Part shown: positions 17,644 to 26,279 of the stretch, piece after piece | Numbering within the stretch: position 1 is the first letter of the stretch | How the letters are laid out: the number at the start of each line of letters is the position of its first letter | Assembly (NCBI GenBank): GCA_963726005.1 | Contig: CAVSAT010000001.1 | Location: 372,001-436,000 of the forward strand | Direction of reading: 5' to 3' | Length of the DNA stretch: 64,000 nucleotides | From: Bog-473 sp963726005 | GTDB lineage: Bacteria > Actinomycetota > Acidimicrobiia > Acidimicrobiales > RAAP-2 | Made by a program: the position numbers and the translations under genes | The notes under the pieces: generated by a model | What the model was told of the DNA's origin: nothing | The model's input: the letters and a program-made list of their open reading frames with translations, nothing else | Database searches by the model: none

Positions 17644-18159
17644 ATGTGGCAAGTGCGGTCTTGGATCCCCTGGTCCTTGCTAGTGGTGCTGACGGCCCTA
17701 GCTCTGGCGAGCGCCGCCGTTGGGGCGACAACTGACCGTGGCGAGCCAATACACCGAGACCTCGTGAGCCCCTTCTACACTCCGGCCGGAACCCTAAAGA
17801 CCGTCCCAACAAGAGCGCCGACGACCCTCCCGCCCCAGGCCGGGTACCGGGGCATCGAGAACTTCTGCGCTGTGGCGCCTCTGACTGGAAGCATCCATTA
17901 CGAGGGGACGGGCGGGGGGCTTATAGGCGTTCTGACTGTGAACGTCGGCGGTCTGCCTCCCGATGACGAAATATTTGTCAACTGGTCGAACAACTACGTT
18001 CGGGCGGCCGTCACTGCCGGCTTTCAGACCGACTCGAGTGGGAACTCCATTCAGTCGTCCGTGGATGTTGGCCGATTGGGTGAGGTCAGAGGCGTGGAAA
18101 TCGTTCTCTCGGCTGCGAGTATCCCTAACCCGGCCTTGGGTCGTCTGGAACCCTGCTGA
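17644..18159 (+). CDS. secreted or membrane-anchored hypothetical protein
   Basis: 171 residues with an N-terminal signal/anchor (WIPWSLLVVLTALALASAAVGA), a Pro/Thr linker, and a beta-rich remainder (GIENFCAVAPLTGSIHYEG, VNVGGLPPDDEIFVNWSNNY). Two cysteines flank the mature domain (FCAV and the final Cys). The sequence resembles no family I know. The gene starts immediately after a TGA in the preceding DNA and has no clear ribosome binding site. Confidence 0.5.
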   Translation: MWQVRSWIPWSLLVVLTALALASAAVGATTDRGEPIHRDLVSPFYTPAGTLKTVPTRAPTTLPPQAGYRGIENFCAVAPLTGSIHYEGTGGGLIGVLTVNVGGLPPDDEIFVNWSNNYVRAAVTAGFQTDSSGNSIQSSVDVGRLGEVRGVEIVLSAASIPNPALGRLEPC

Positions 18160-18207
18160 GCAATCCGTGATTCGGCCGCGATATCCGATTGCGTCGAACA
18201 GCGGGCG

Positions 18208-18236
18208 AGGTGTCCCCGATCGCCGGCTCGGCGACG
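18208..18236 (+). repeat. dispersed GC palindromic repeat, copy c (left half)
   Basis: GAGGTGTCCCCGATCGCCGG, a single core just upstream of the broken VOC gene. Confidence 0.6.
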
Positions 18237-18289
18237 TTCGTCAGTGGCAGCATGAGGGAGATTCGAACCTGGAGGAGATCCCTATTCCC

Positions 18290-18843
18290 AGCACTTCTGG
18301 CCGAGGCGACCATCTCAAGCCTCCAGCGCGACTACACCACCACGCCTTCGTCACTGCCGATCAGGAGGCCACCCGGAAATTCTACGAGGACGTCGTCGGC
18401 ATACCCCTCGTTGCCACATGGACAGAGGTCGAGCACTAGATGGGTGGCGAGGAACAGGAGTTCTGCCACACGATGTACGAGCTCGGAGACGGGGGGCGTC
18501 TCGCCTTCTTCCAGTTCGCGAACAGCCAGTTCTCCGAACAATTCGCACCGCCACCTCCTTTCTCGCTCTTCCGGCATTTCGCGATGCTCGTCACGTCCGA
18601 ACAGCAAGAGGCGATTCGCACTCGGGCGGAGGACGCTGGTCTCGAGGTGATGATGATTGCCGACCACGGATATTGCAGGTCGCTCTATCTACCGATCCAA
18701 ACGGTCTGGTGCTCGAGTTCACCGTGGATCATCCGGATGTCGAGAAAATCGACGCCACCCGCCGGGCCAATGCTCATGGTGATCTCACTTGGTGGATGTC
18801 GGGCGATCATTCGAGCAACAACGACTGGCGCCCTGCCACCTAA
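18290..18843 (+). pseudogene. broken VOC (glyoxalase/dioxygenase superfamily) gene
   Basis: The pieces read as one VOC protein: HHHAFVTADQEATRKFYEDV and GIPLVATWTEVEH, then TAG at 18437; the same frame resumes at once with MGGEEQEFCHTMYELGDGG and LVTSEQQEAIRTRAEDAGLE; near 18690 the frame slips by one deleted base and continues as TDPNGLVLEFTVDHPDVE in another frame to 18843. One nonsense change plus one frameshift indicates a decaying gene. The start is unclear. Intact homologues bind a metal and act on small electrophiles or aromatic substrates. Confidence 0.7.
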
Positions 18844-18943
18844 CGTCCGTCGACCCGATCCACAAATTCCCGCGGATTCTGTCGTCGCTGCCGGGACAGA
18901 GTGACACCCTGCGGCACCTCGGAGACAGTCTCGGCAACGCGAT

Positions 18944-20581
18944 CTATGGAGTGGTATTGCGCAGTCTCGGGATGATCCGCTTGGCATCCCGTTGGGTTTC
19001 GAGGACTGACTTCATGGCGGAGACGCTCGCCGCATCGTCGTCAACCAGGTTGTGTCGCTCTTGGGGGTCGGCCGTCAAGTTGTGCAGTTCCCATTGGGGT
19101 TCGGCCGCCGCAGGCAGGAACGGGTTGGGCGCAACGCCTTGGGCCTTGTACCAGTCGTCGAGGCGCTCGTAGTAGTGGTTCAACTTCCACAACTCCGGTG
19201 TTCCTCCCTCGCCTGTGGGCAACGTTGCAATCACAGACTCAATGTTGATTGGTGGGGGGACCGGTTCGAAGGGCGTCCCGTTAAGAATGTTCACCTGTGT
19301 GACGCCCCGAGTGACATCGTCTTCGGTCATGAAGTAGATCGGCGCCTCCACCGAAGCGGTGATGGTCTTCCCGCAAATGATCCCGCTCAGATCACGGCCC
19401 GGAAGAGGGTGCGTTTCGTCGTGGCGGCCTGCCACGCCATTGGCGGCCTGCTCGACATCGATCCCGCTGAGGCCAAGCAGGGTTGGGATTAGGTCAACAT
19501 GGCTGGTGGGGATTTCCACGGTGCCGCCCGGATCAATACCGGGACCCGCAATCAGGAGGGGAACCCGGGTGGCCTCGTCAAAGGCATTGCACCACTTTTG
19601 GATCAAGCCACCGTGCGCCCCCAGGAGGTCGCCGTGGTCCGAGGTGAAGACGACAATGGTCTCATCGGCCATGCCGCTACGTTCGAGGGACTCGAGGATT
19701 CTCGCAATGGCATGGTCGACCAACTTGAGGAGGTAGTAGTAAAGCCGTCGGTAGCCAAGATCGGTTGCCGTCTCGAAAATCATCTGGGGCCAGAGCGCCT
19801 TGAACGACTCCTGGCAAGCCGGGCGGCCAGCAAACGAGTCGGACTGCGATGGCGCTTCGGGGATCTCGGGAACCGTGTCGTCTGGTGGTCCGAACTGGAG
19901 GATCTGTTCCCATCCGAACCCCGAGAACGCAATGTCGTGGGGGTTCACGAACGACGCAACGGTGAGCCAGGGGCCAGCCGAGCGAGCGGATCCCAGCTCG
20001 TCGAACAACTCCACCACTTGCTCGGCAAAGACCCCGTCGCGAACCGTGCCGCAGTCAGATTTGGCGGCACCGTGAGGTTCACGGCCGATCCATCCCGAGA
20101 ACCCAAATGGGTCGAGCCGGTCGGCGCCTCGATACGCGGCGACCGCGTCAGCAATGGGCTTGCCTTCGTCGTCGGAAGCCTTGAGACCCTCGTGGGTGCC
20201 TGGAACAACCAGGTCCGCGAAAGAAACGTGCCACTTCCCCCGGTAGTGGGTCTGGTAGCCACCAGCCCGAAACCAGTCGCCGAGGGTCGGCACGGAGTCG
20301 GGATCGAGCCAGTGCATTCCGGGATCAGAGCTCTGCTTGGCTGTGCCATCTGTCGATGTCACCCCGTGAAGAGATGGGTACTGCCCCGTGAACAGCGTTG
20401 CCCGGCTGGGCGTGCAAGCCGTTGATCCGGCATAGTGCCGACGGAACTCCATCCCACGAGATCGGATGGACTCACGGGCAGTCAGTTGCGACTTGCGAAA
20501 GGACTTGACGCCGTCTACCTCGTAAGGGGGCGCAAAGCGTTCCTCGTCCGTCATGATCAGCAGGATGTTCGGGCGGTCCAT
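18944..20581 (-). CDS. sulfatase (formylglycine-dependent, alkaline-phosphatase superfamily)
   Basis: A 545-residue type I sulfatase starting MDRPNILLIMTDEERF; the frame is open further upstream but that part does not look coding. Cys56 in STACTPSRATLFTGQY is the C-x-P-S-R site converted to formylglycine. Other motifs: HYRGKWHVS (GKWH), and TSDHGDLLGAHG with metal-binding Asp-His. No signal peptide is seen, so it may be cytoplasmic. A formylglycine-generating enzyme is needed but is not in the window. Substrate unknown; a sulfotransferase lies 12 kb away. Confidence 0.9.
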   Translation of the reverse strand: MDRPNILLIMTDEERFAPPYEVDGVKSFRKSQLTARESIRSRGMEFRRHYAGSTACTPSRATLFTGQYPSLHGVTSTDGTAKQSSDPGMHWLDPDSVPTLGDWFRAGGYQTHYRGKWHVSFADLVVPGTHEGLKASDDEGKPIADAVAAYRGADRLDPFGFSGWIGREPHGAAKSDCGTVRDGVFAEQVVELFDELGSARSAGPWLTVASFVNPHDIAFSGFGWEQILQFGPPDDTVPEIPEAPSQSDSFAGRPACQESFKALWPQMIFETATDLGYRRLYYYLLKLVDHAIARILESLERSGMADETIVVFTSDHGDLLGAHGGLIQKWCNAFDEATRVPLLIAGPGIDPGGTVEIPTSHVDLIPTLLGLSGIDVEQAANGVAGRHDETHPLPGRDLSGIICGKTITASVEAPIYFMTEDDVTRGVTQVNILNGTPFEPVPPPINIESVIATLPTGEGGTPELWKLNHYYERLDDWYKAQGVAPNPFLPAAAEPQWELHNLTADPQERHNLVDDDAASVSAMKSVLETQRDAKRIIPRLRNTTP

Positions 20582-20884
20582 GGCGGCAACCCTAGTGAGC
20601 GCAAGCCACACGCGATGCAACTGGGGCGTCCCAAACAACGGCCCGCGAAGTGGGGCGGGGTGCCCCCTATCGCCGGGCTGGGGTGCCACCCTGCGGCACA
20701 ACGGGGATAGTCCCTTGCACCGAGGGAAACCCCCGCTGCGCAAACCTCCATCCTGCCACTCAGGTCCATCCCAGGAGGTGCGGGTGTAGCTTGCCCGACA
20801 CACGACAAGCCCCGAGGCAACTCGGGAGCGACGCCCGGACCCTGGTAGCGCCCGTTCCGCTGCGCCTGATACCAGGAGAGTGCC
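20582..20884. other. divergent intergenic stretch with repeat copy d
   Basis: About 300 bp between the sulfatase start and the DUF4386-type gene. It contains the best full-length dispersed repeat (20653-20711). No gene is supported. Confidence 0.5.
20653..20711 (+). repeat. dispersed GC palindromic repeat, copy d (full length)
   Basis: Left half GGGGTGCCCCCTATCGCCGG; right half GGGTGCCACCCTGCGGCACA followed by ACGGGGATAG. The reverse complement of the right half (CTATCCCCGT, GTGCCG, GGGTGG) aligns with the left half, so the element can fold into an imperfect hairpin. Confidence 0.75.
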
Positions 20885-21640
20885 ATGGCCATCGTCGATT
20901 CTCATCCTGCTCCAAGCACGGCGCCGACGGAGGCGCACCAAAGAACCGCTCGGATCGCGGGCTGGCTCTTCGTGGTCACCTTCGTTACTTCGATTCCTGA
21001 GCTGTTTCTCTACAAGTCGCTCCTGAAGCACACCGATTACGTCTTGGGTTCGGGCGGCCATGCCAGCATTGCTCTCGGTGCGACCCTAGAGGTGCTTCTC
21101 GCGATCTCTGGCATCGGTACAGCGGTCGTGCTGTATCCGATCATCAAGCGCCAGAGCCAGAGCATCAGCCTCGGCTATGTCGCAAGTCGCACTCTCGAAT
21201 CAACCATCATCGTCGTCGGCATCATCAGTGTGATGTCTGTCGTCACTCTCAGGCACGACGTTGGGGGAGCGGGCGCAGCGAACGCGGCCTCACTCGTTCT
21301 CGTCGAACGGGCGCTCGTTGCCATCCACGACTGGACCTTCCTCCTCGGTCCCGGCTTCTGTGCCGGGTTCGGCAACGGTCTCCTGCTCGGCTACTTGATG
21401 TACAAGTCCGGCCTTGTCCCCCGGGGCATGGCCATGTTGGGTCTCATCGGCGGCCCCTTGATTTTCATTTCGGGGATTGCCATCCTCTTCGGCGCTTTCA
21501 AGAACGGCTCCACAGCGGCATCCCTCTTGGCGATTCCGGAAATCGCGTGGGAAGCATCGCTTGGGATCTACCTCATCGTCAAAGGGTTCAAGCCTTCGCC
21601 GATCCTTGCTGCCCAGCCAGCTCAGGGCCTCGTGCAGTGA
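20885..21640 (+). CDS. DUF4386-type membrane protein
   Basis: 251 residues with six or seven predicted helices. The opening TARIAGWLFVVTFVTSIPELFLY and the later LGYLMYKSGLVPRGMAMLGLIGGPLIF are typical of DUF4386 proteins, whose function is unknown. The second and following helices carry the family pattern VLYPIIKRQSQSISLGYVASRTLE. It is followed on the same strand by another small membrane protein. Confidence 0.8.
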   Translation: MAIVDSHPAPSTAPTEAHQRTARIAGWLFVVTFVTSIPELFLYKSLLKHTDYVLGSGGHASIALGATLEVLLAISGIGTAVVLYPIIKRQSQSISLGYVASRTLESTIIVVGIISVMSVVTLRHDVGGAGAANAASLVLVERALVAIHDWTFLLGPGFCAGFGNGLLLGYLMYKSGLVPRGMAMLGLIGGPLIFISGIAILFGAFKNGSTAASLLAIPEIAWEASLGIYLIVKGFKPSPILAAQPAQGLVQ

Positions 21641-21759
21641 AAGTTGCCAGCACTTGCCCCTCGAGCCCAGCAGCCACCACGACACGGCACTGATATTCGG
21701 AGGCCGTCGTTTCCCCGGCGGCGATCATGTCGCCATTTGTCGCTACATAGAGGAGCCGC

Positions 21760-22455
21760 ATGACCGAAACGGTTGAAGTCTCTCAACAGTCCCCAGAGAG
21801 TCCCCCCGCCAAGGAACCGGCGGTAACGACCCCCACGCTTCTTCGACTCGCAGGGTTATCGGCTCTTTTGGCAGGGATCTGTTACGTGATCGTTGGAGTG
21901 TTCCACCCTGCGAACGTTCCTTCGTCAGTCACCACCACACGTTGGCAAATCGTTCATGTCTTTGCCTGCGCCATGTGCTTCTTCGGCCTGCTCGGAATTG
22001 CGGGTCTCTACGCCAGGCAGGCAAAGGAGATCGGTTGGCTCGGTTTGATCGGATATGTGCTGTTCAGTCTGTGGCTAGTGCTCATCATGGGCTTCAGCTT
22101 CGTTGAAGCATTCATCTTGCCGCGCGTGGCGGCAGCGGATCCGAATTTCGTGGCGGCATGGATGGGAGTGTTGGTCGGCCCCGCCGGCAAGGTCTATCTC
22201 GGTGCCCTCCCCGCGTTGTGGACTCTGGCTGCACCGATCTACATCGTCGGTGGCGTGCTGTTCGGCATCACGACATTCCGCGCCGGCATCCTGCCGCGGT
22301 GGGGTGGCGCACTCCTTGCCCTCGGGACCGCATTGGCCCCTTTGGCCGCAGCTCTGCCCAACGCGGCTCAGCCGAAGACCGCAATCCCAGTGGGGCTCGC
22401 TCTTGCCTGGTTGGGTTACGCGCTCTGGTCTGAACAACGAGCCCGAGCCTCCTGA
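21760..22455 (+). CDS. multi-pass membrane protein of unknown function
   Basis: 231 residues: a polar Glu/Pro-rich N-terminus then about six helices (LLRLAGLSALLAGICYVIVG, VHVFACAMCFFGLLGIAGLY, LIGYVLFSLWLVLIMGFSFV and others) with a short basic tail. Layout resembles the DUF4386 protein 120 bp upstream; the two are probably co-transcribed. No transport or catalytic motif is visible. Confidence 0.65.
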   Translation: MTETVEVSQQSPESPPAKEPAVTTPTLLRLAGLSALLAGICYVIVGVFHPANVPSSVTTTRWQIVHVFACAMCFFGLLGIAGLYARQAKEIGWLGLIGYVLFSLWLVLIMGFSFVEAFILPRVAAADPNFVAAWMGVLVGPAGKVYLGALPALWTLAAPIYIVGGVLFGITTFRAGILPRWGGALLALGTALAPLAAALPNAAQPKTAIPVGLALAWLGYALWSEQRARAS

Positions 22456-22471
22456 CCGCATTTCAGGTGGG

Positions 22472-22499
22472 TGGGGTGCCCCCGTTCGCCGGCTACGAG
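22472..22499 (+). repeat. dispersed GC palindromic repeat, copy e
   Basis: TGGGGTGCCCCCGTTCGCCG followed by GCTACGAG, sandwiched between two convergent stop codons 38 bp apart. The core is identical to the second core of copy g. Confidence 0.7.
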
Positions 22500-22855
22500 A
22501 TAAAGGAAAAGACGTAGCCCTCCGGATCACATAGTTCGTAGTCGCGGCCCCACGGCCGGTTGGATGGAGGAACCAGGATCGTGGCACCTGCTGCGGCAGC
22601 GTGGGCGTGATGTGCGTCGACATCGCCGACACTGCGCACGATGACATGAGTTACGCCTCCAACCTCTTGTGGGCTCTTGACGTTGTGCGATCCCGGATTG
22701 TCGAGCATTAGCACCGTGTCGCCAAAGCGGACGTGCGACCGCGTCAAGGCGTTGTCCTCGTCCCGGACTTCCCAATCCTCGTCGAATCCAAGCGCTTGAA
22801 CGAAGAATCCGCGCGCCTGCTCAATATTCTCGTACACAAGCAGCAGAGCAGTCAT
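22493..22855 (-). CDS. VOC family protein (glyoxalase-like)
   Basis: 120 residues from the internal ATG (MTALLLVYENIEQARGFFV); a longer frame to 22912 is possible but unlike the family. Paired beta-alpha-beta-beta-beta modules are recognisable: ALGFDEDWEVRDED, HVRFGDTVLMLDNPG, THVIVRSVGDVDAHHAHAAAAG, then RDYELCDPEGYVFSF. The final motif carries the usual metal-ligand Glu region. Likely a bleomycin-resistance/glyoxalase-type protein, substrate unknown. The 3' end overlaps repeat copy e. Confidence 0.82.
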   Translation of the reverse strand: MTALLLVYENIEQARGFFVQALGFDEDWEVRDEDNALTRSHVRFGDTVLMLDNPGSHNVKSPQEVGGVTHVIVRSVGDVDAHHAHAAAAGATILVPPSNRPWGRDYELCDPEGYVFSFIS

Positions 22856-22956
22856 GAGCGAGACCGTACCTTCCCACTCGCCTGCCCCGTTATCGGGAGC
22901 GCAACTCGACAAGACCCGTCACCCGGGCGTCGGACTGCGCTGCCTGGTGCGCTGGG

Positions 22957-22992
22957 TGAGGTCTCCCCGTACGCCGGGAAGGCGGGACGGTC
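22957..22992 (+). repeat. dispersed GC palindromic repeat, copy f
   Basis: GAGGTCTCCCCGTACGCCGG then GAAGGCGGGACGG, between divergent VOC and MerR genes. Confidence 0.65.
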
Positions 22993-23073
22993 GGCATCGT
23001 GATGGCGGCTCGAACGCTCACAGTCGGTTGACCCGTTGACTCTTCCGTTACGTCAGCTGATTGACTAGCTCAC

Positions 23074-23895
23074 ATGTACGGCATTGGCACGGTGGCACGG
23101 TTGTCTCAGGTGTCGGTACGCACCCTACGGCACTATGACGATCTGGGTCTGCTGAAGCCAGCTCACGTCGACCCGCGTACCGGGTATCGGTACTACTCGC
23201 CCGACCAGGTCGTACGGCTGCATCGCATACTTGTCCTGCGAGACCTGGGTGTGCCGTTGTCAGAAGTCGCGCAGCTCATCGACGAGAACGTAACGGTGGA
23301 GCAGATACGGGGGATCCTGCGCCTGCGCCAAGCTGAAGCCCGCGCCCGGCTCACCGAGCAGACCGAACAGCTAATGCGGGTCGAGATACGACTCGCGCAA
23401 CTTGAGGAGGAACCGATGTCTGCCTATGAAGTGATCGTCAAACGGCTCGAGCCGCTGCGCGTGATAGCTCTGAACGAGGATCTGACGGGTGTTGAGGAAA
23501 TCGGTGACGCGTGCGGCCGCTTGTACCCACAGCTGCACGCAGCGCTTGCGCGGCACGGTATCACCTTTGATGGTTTGTCCCTCGCCTTGTACGAGGACAC
23601 GGGAGTCGAAGCACGACCCCTTCGGCTAACGACTGCGCTCCCGGTCCCAACCGAGGTGACCATTGAGGGCGATGGAGTATCGACAGTTCAGCTTCCAGCC
23701 GTCGAGCGCGCAGCCACTACGGTCGTGCGCGGAGCGCCGGAACAGTTCCACGTCGCATTTCAAGCGCTCCACGAGTGGGTCGACCGAACCGGAGAGCGGG
23801 CTACGTCATTCGATCGTGAGCTCTACATCGACTGTGACGGCCCCCGTGACACGTGGGTGACGGAACTGCAGACAGTTTTGGAACCCAGACCGTAA
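23074..23895 (+). CDS. MerR-family regulator with GyrI-like effector domain
   Basis: 273 residues: winged helix YGIGTVARLSQVSVRTLRHYDD (1-25) with DPRTGYRYYSPDQV, coiled coil to about residue 115, then a GyrI/AraC-effector-like domain (residues 120-273) of the type that binds lipophilic drugs (BmrR class). Upstream, TTGACC and TTGACT (23028-23041) precede the ATG by about 35 bp; no -10 at 19 bp is convincing. No target gene lies directly alongside; the divergent VOC gene is the nearest candidate. Confidence 0.87.
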   Translation: MYGIGTVARLSQVSVRTLRHYDDLGLLKPAHVDPRTGYRYYSPDQVVRLHRILVLRDLGVPLSEVAQLIDENVTVEQIRGILRLRQAEARARLTEQTEQLMRVEIRLAQLEEEPMSAYEVIVKRLEPLRVIALNEDLTGVEEIGDACGRLYPQLHAALARHGITFDGLSLALYEDTGVEARPLRLTTALPVPTEVTIEGDGVSTVQLPAVERAATTVVRGAPEQFHVAFQALHEWVDRTGERATSFDRELYIDCDGPRDTWVTELQTVLEPRP

Positions 23896-25330
23896 ATCCT
23901 CAGCGAAGGGTCGAATCTCGCCGCTGAGTCAGAACAGCAGCCAATCGCCGTCGGGGATGGAAGCAACTGCTTCTGGTCATGAGTGCCCCCGAACGCCTGT
24001 GGCCTCAAGCGGTCGACGCAACCAGCCGATCGGCGGACGCTTGATGGTCGTCGATCCAGCCGAGCGTCTGTCGAATGGCTCGGTCGTCGCAAGAGGACAA
24101 GTTGACGAGCTGGGACGATGCGCGAAGCAGGGGTCCCCGTGGAGCGCATTGCAAAGATCTGAGGCCGGCAGAATTGGCGTCGTAATCCGTAAGTGTTTCG
24201 TTGCCGACCACGGCGGGAGGCGCCCGACGGCGTCGCAGAGCGTCTGAGCTGCGACTCCGGTCGTCGAACGAGTGGAGTCCGAGGGCGTGCCGCCGGCCGT
24301 CATCCGTGCCATGGTCCCAGGAGCTCGGAGCGGTCGCAGCTCGACGGCCGTGCCGCGAGGTCAAGGACGGCTTGGTGATGGTTGCGCACCGGGCCTCGGC
24401 GCCGATCGGGCGGCCGTCGGCGGAGCTCTGCGACCAAGCGGGCCAAGCGACAATGTCGGCGGCTCCGACGAGGGTCGAGCGCAAGCTGGAGGCCCGCTGT
24501 CATCGCCGAAGATCAGGCGCGGTTCCCGAGTGACCCGGCACCGCCCGGTCCTGCACCTCGGCCGGGCGTCTCACGAGATCATCTACCATGTTCGCAGTCT
24601 TCCCGGCAGAGCCGTGTGCGCTGCGAAAGAGTAGGCCTTGGCCTGCGCAGTGGTCGAGCCATGCGACGGGCTAAGGCCTATGTCAATGCCAGCGCACATC
24701 GGACTGGGCCAGCTCAAGAGGACATGGTAGATGATCTCGGGGACACCTCCACGCCGGGTGATCGGGACTCCAGGGCCGTCCCCGAGACGCTGGGAGGGGG
24801 ACTTGAGCTTCGGCTTGCGATCGACCATCCATCGGAGCCGGCGGCATGGAGCGAGCCACGGCCCGCTACGTGATCTTGCTCAAGCGCCCGCACGGCCACG
24901 GCGCCGAGGCCGTGCGCAGAGCCCGATGACCTTGGGGCCGCCGTTGCGTTGACCTTGCCGGCCCAACCGTCGAGTCAGAGCACCTAGGACCACGGCAAGG
25001 AGATGGACCGAGCACGTCCGGCTGCACAGTCGACACCGGAGTGAAGATCTACTTCTGCGATCCTCTAAGGAAGCCGCAGTCGGAGCGCTCACGGCAGTCG
25101 GACGAGGACTCCAACGGATTGCTGCGCCAATACCTTCGCATGAAGTCCTCGGACCTCTCCCAATGCATGGCGAGCGTTTGAGCTCGCACTCCCACTTCGC
25201 GCCGCTCGCATCGAATACATGGCCTCGAGCGAGACACTCGTGCATTCGATGACACCATCTGAGGCGACATCACTGTCCGCCAGAGGCAGGTGTTGCAATG
25301 ACCGCTTGAGGCCACACCGGTTCGAGGCGC
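23896..25330. other. 1.4-kb stretch without a supportable gene
   Basis: All frames here are short or have implausible composition. The only clear structure is the inverted repeat at 24574-24739. On the minus strand fragments such as MCAGIDIGLSPSH (near 24700) and ARLVAELRRRPPDRR (near 24450) vaguely recall IS110-type transposases, so this may be a decayed mobile element, but that is a weak guess. Confidence 0.4.
24574..24739. repeat. 166-bp imperfect inverted repeat
   Basis: The ends are perfect inverted 18-mers, CGAGATCATCTACCATGT on the left and its complement on the right. Inside, the arms continue to match in blocks (GTGTGCGCTG versus ATGTGCGCTGG; GTAGGCCTTGGCC versus ATAGGCCTTAGCC) over about 72 bp each, leaving a small centre. 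It could be a transposon remnant, a MITE or a long stem-loop. Confidence 0.75.
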
Positions 25331-26104
25331 TTACGTTGAAGTGTGCGGCGTGGACCCGTCCGACAACAGCATCGACTCGACGGCCTCAAAGAGTCGCCAG
25401 AGGGTGTCCGCAAGACTCGGGGATTGGAAGTGCGGTTCCCATTCCTCGCCGTGAAGTACGTCAGAAATGCAGAAGACCGAAGCGGTCTGGACCCCGAGCA
25501 ACGCTCCGACGGTGAAGATGGCGGACGCCTCCATATCCACCGTCAAGATACCCTCGGCTCGGTAGGCGCTTATCTCCTCAGCGGTCTCTCGATACGGCGC
25601 ATCGGTGGTCCAGCTCGGACCTACGACAGTGTCAGGCAAGGTAGCGAGTAAGGCGCCGAGCAGATCGGAGTCGGGTACGGCCCACGGGCCCGCGGGTGCG
25701 TAGTGATGGGAAGTACCCTCGTCCCTGATCGCCGCCGAGCACACCACGGTTTGACCGATCTCAAGGTCCGGCGAGAGCCCTCCAGCTGTGCCCACTCCGA
25801 CGATGGTCTTCACCCCAAGCGCGGCCAGCTCCTCGATCACGATTGCGGACGCGGGTGCACCGACTGGGAGACGAGCGAAGCCCACCTGAGGGGAAAGCGC
25901 CAGAACGGCACCCGCCGGGCCCGTGATCTCTCGCAACGTCCGGGCTGAGCGGACTCGGTCCAGTAAGACACTCTGCCAGCCGAACACGACCGCGGGAGGT
26001 GGCGTCTCGATCAGCGCACCCTGGCTCGCTCGATAGGAGAGGAGTTGGTGCGGGGTCACGTATGGGCGGCCCGAGTGCTTGTCTTCGTAGTGGGGGACGG
26101 GCAC
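25331..26104 (-). CDS. nucleoside phosphorylase (uridine phosphorylase-like, PNP/UDP family)
   Basis: 257-residue phosphorylase cleaving a nucleoside with phosphate to base and ribose-1-phosphate. Motifs: ALSPQVGFARLPVGAPASAI, VGVGTAGGLSPDLEIGQTVV, and VDMEASAIFTVGALLG, whose Met-Glu contacts ribose. The unusual N-terminus (VPHYEDKHSGRPYVTPHQLL) is seen in actinobacterial family members. Base specificity cannot be read from the sequence. Divergent from the PQQ-propeller gene across repeat copy g. Confidence 0.88.
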   Translation of the reverse strand: MPVPHYEDKHSGRPYVTPHQLLSYRASQGALIETPPPAVVFGWQSVLLDRVRSARTLREITGPAGAVLALSPQVGFARLPVGAPASAIVIEELAALGVKTIVGVGTAGGLSPDLEIGQTVVCSAAIRDEGTSHHYAPAGPWAVPDSDLLGALLATLPDTVVGPSWTTDAPYRETAEEISAYRAEGILTVDMEASAIFTVGALLGVQTASVFCISDVLHGEEWEPHFQSPSLADTLWRLFEAVESMLLSDGSTPHTST

Positions 26105-26123
26105 GGGACAAGCCTGCCATGAA

Positions 26124-26173
26124 GGGTGACCCCGTACGCCGGGTCGGGGTGCCCCCGTTCGCCGGCTATGAGG
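26124..26173 (+). repeat. dispersed GC palindromic repeat, copy g (two cores in tandem)
   Basis: GGGTGACCCCGTACGCCGGG directly followed by TCGGGGTGCCCCCGTTCGCC then GGCTATGAGG, in the gap between divergent genes. Shows that cores can occur head to tail. Confidence 0.75.
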
Positions 26174-26279
26174 CGATTCCGAGCGGCTGACCTGGCCAGT
26201 GGGTCAGTCCGTGATGGCGCTTGTCGAGGTTTCCTTCTGGTGAAAGCATGCGGTAGTCGAAGCGAAGTGGAGATGAGCC

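Noticed and set aside
20582..21061. N-terminal extension of the sulfatase frame
   Set aside because: The family begins at MDRPNILLIMTD; the upstream 160 codons cross a dispersed repeat and are not protein-like.
24583..24828. IS110-type transposase fragment (MCAGIDIGLSPSH)
   Set aside because: Only one short resemblance, no conserved catalytic order; kept as a weak note in the gene-free stretch.
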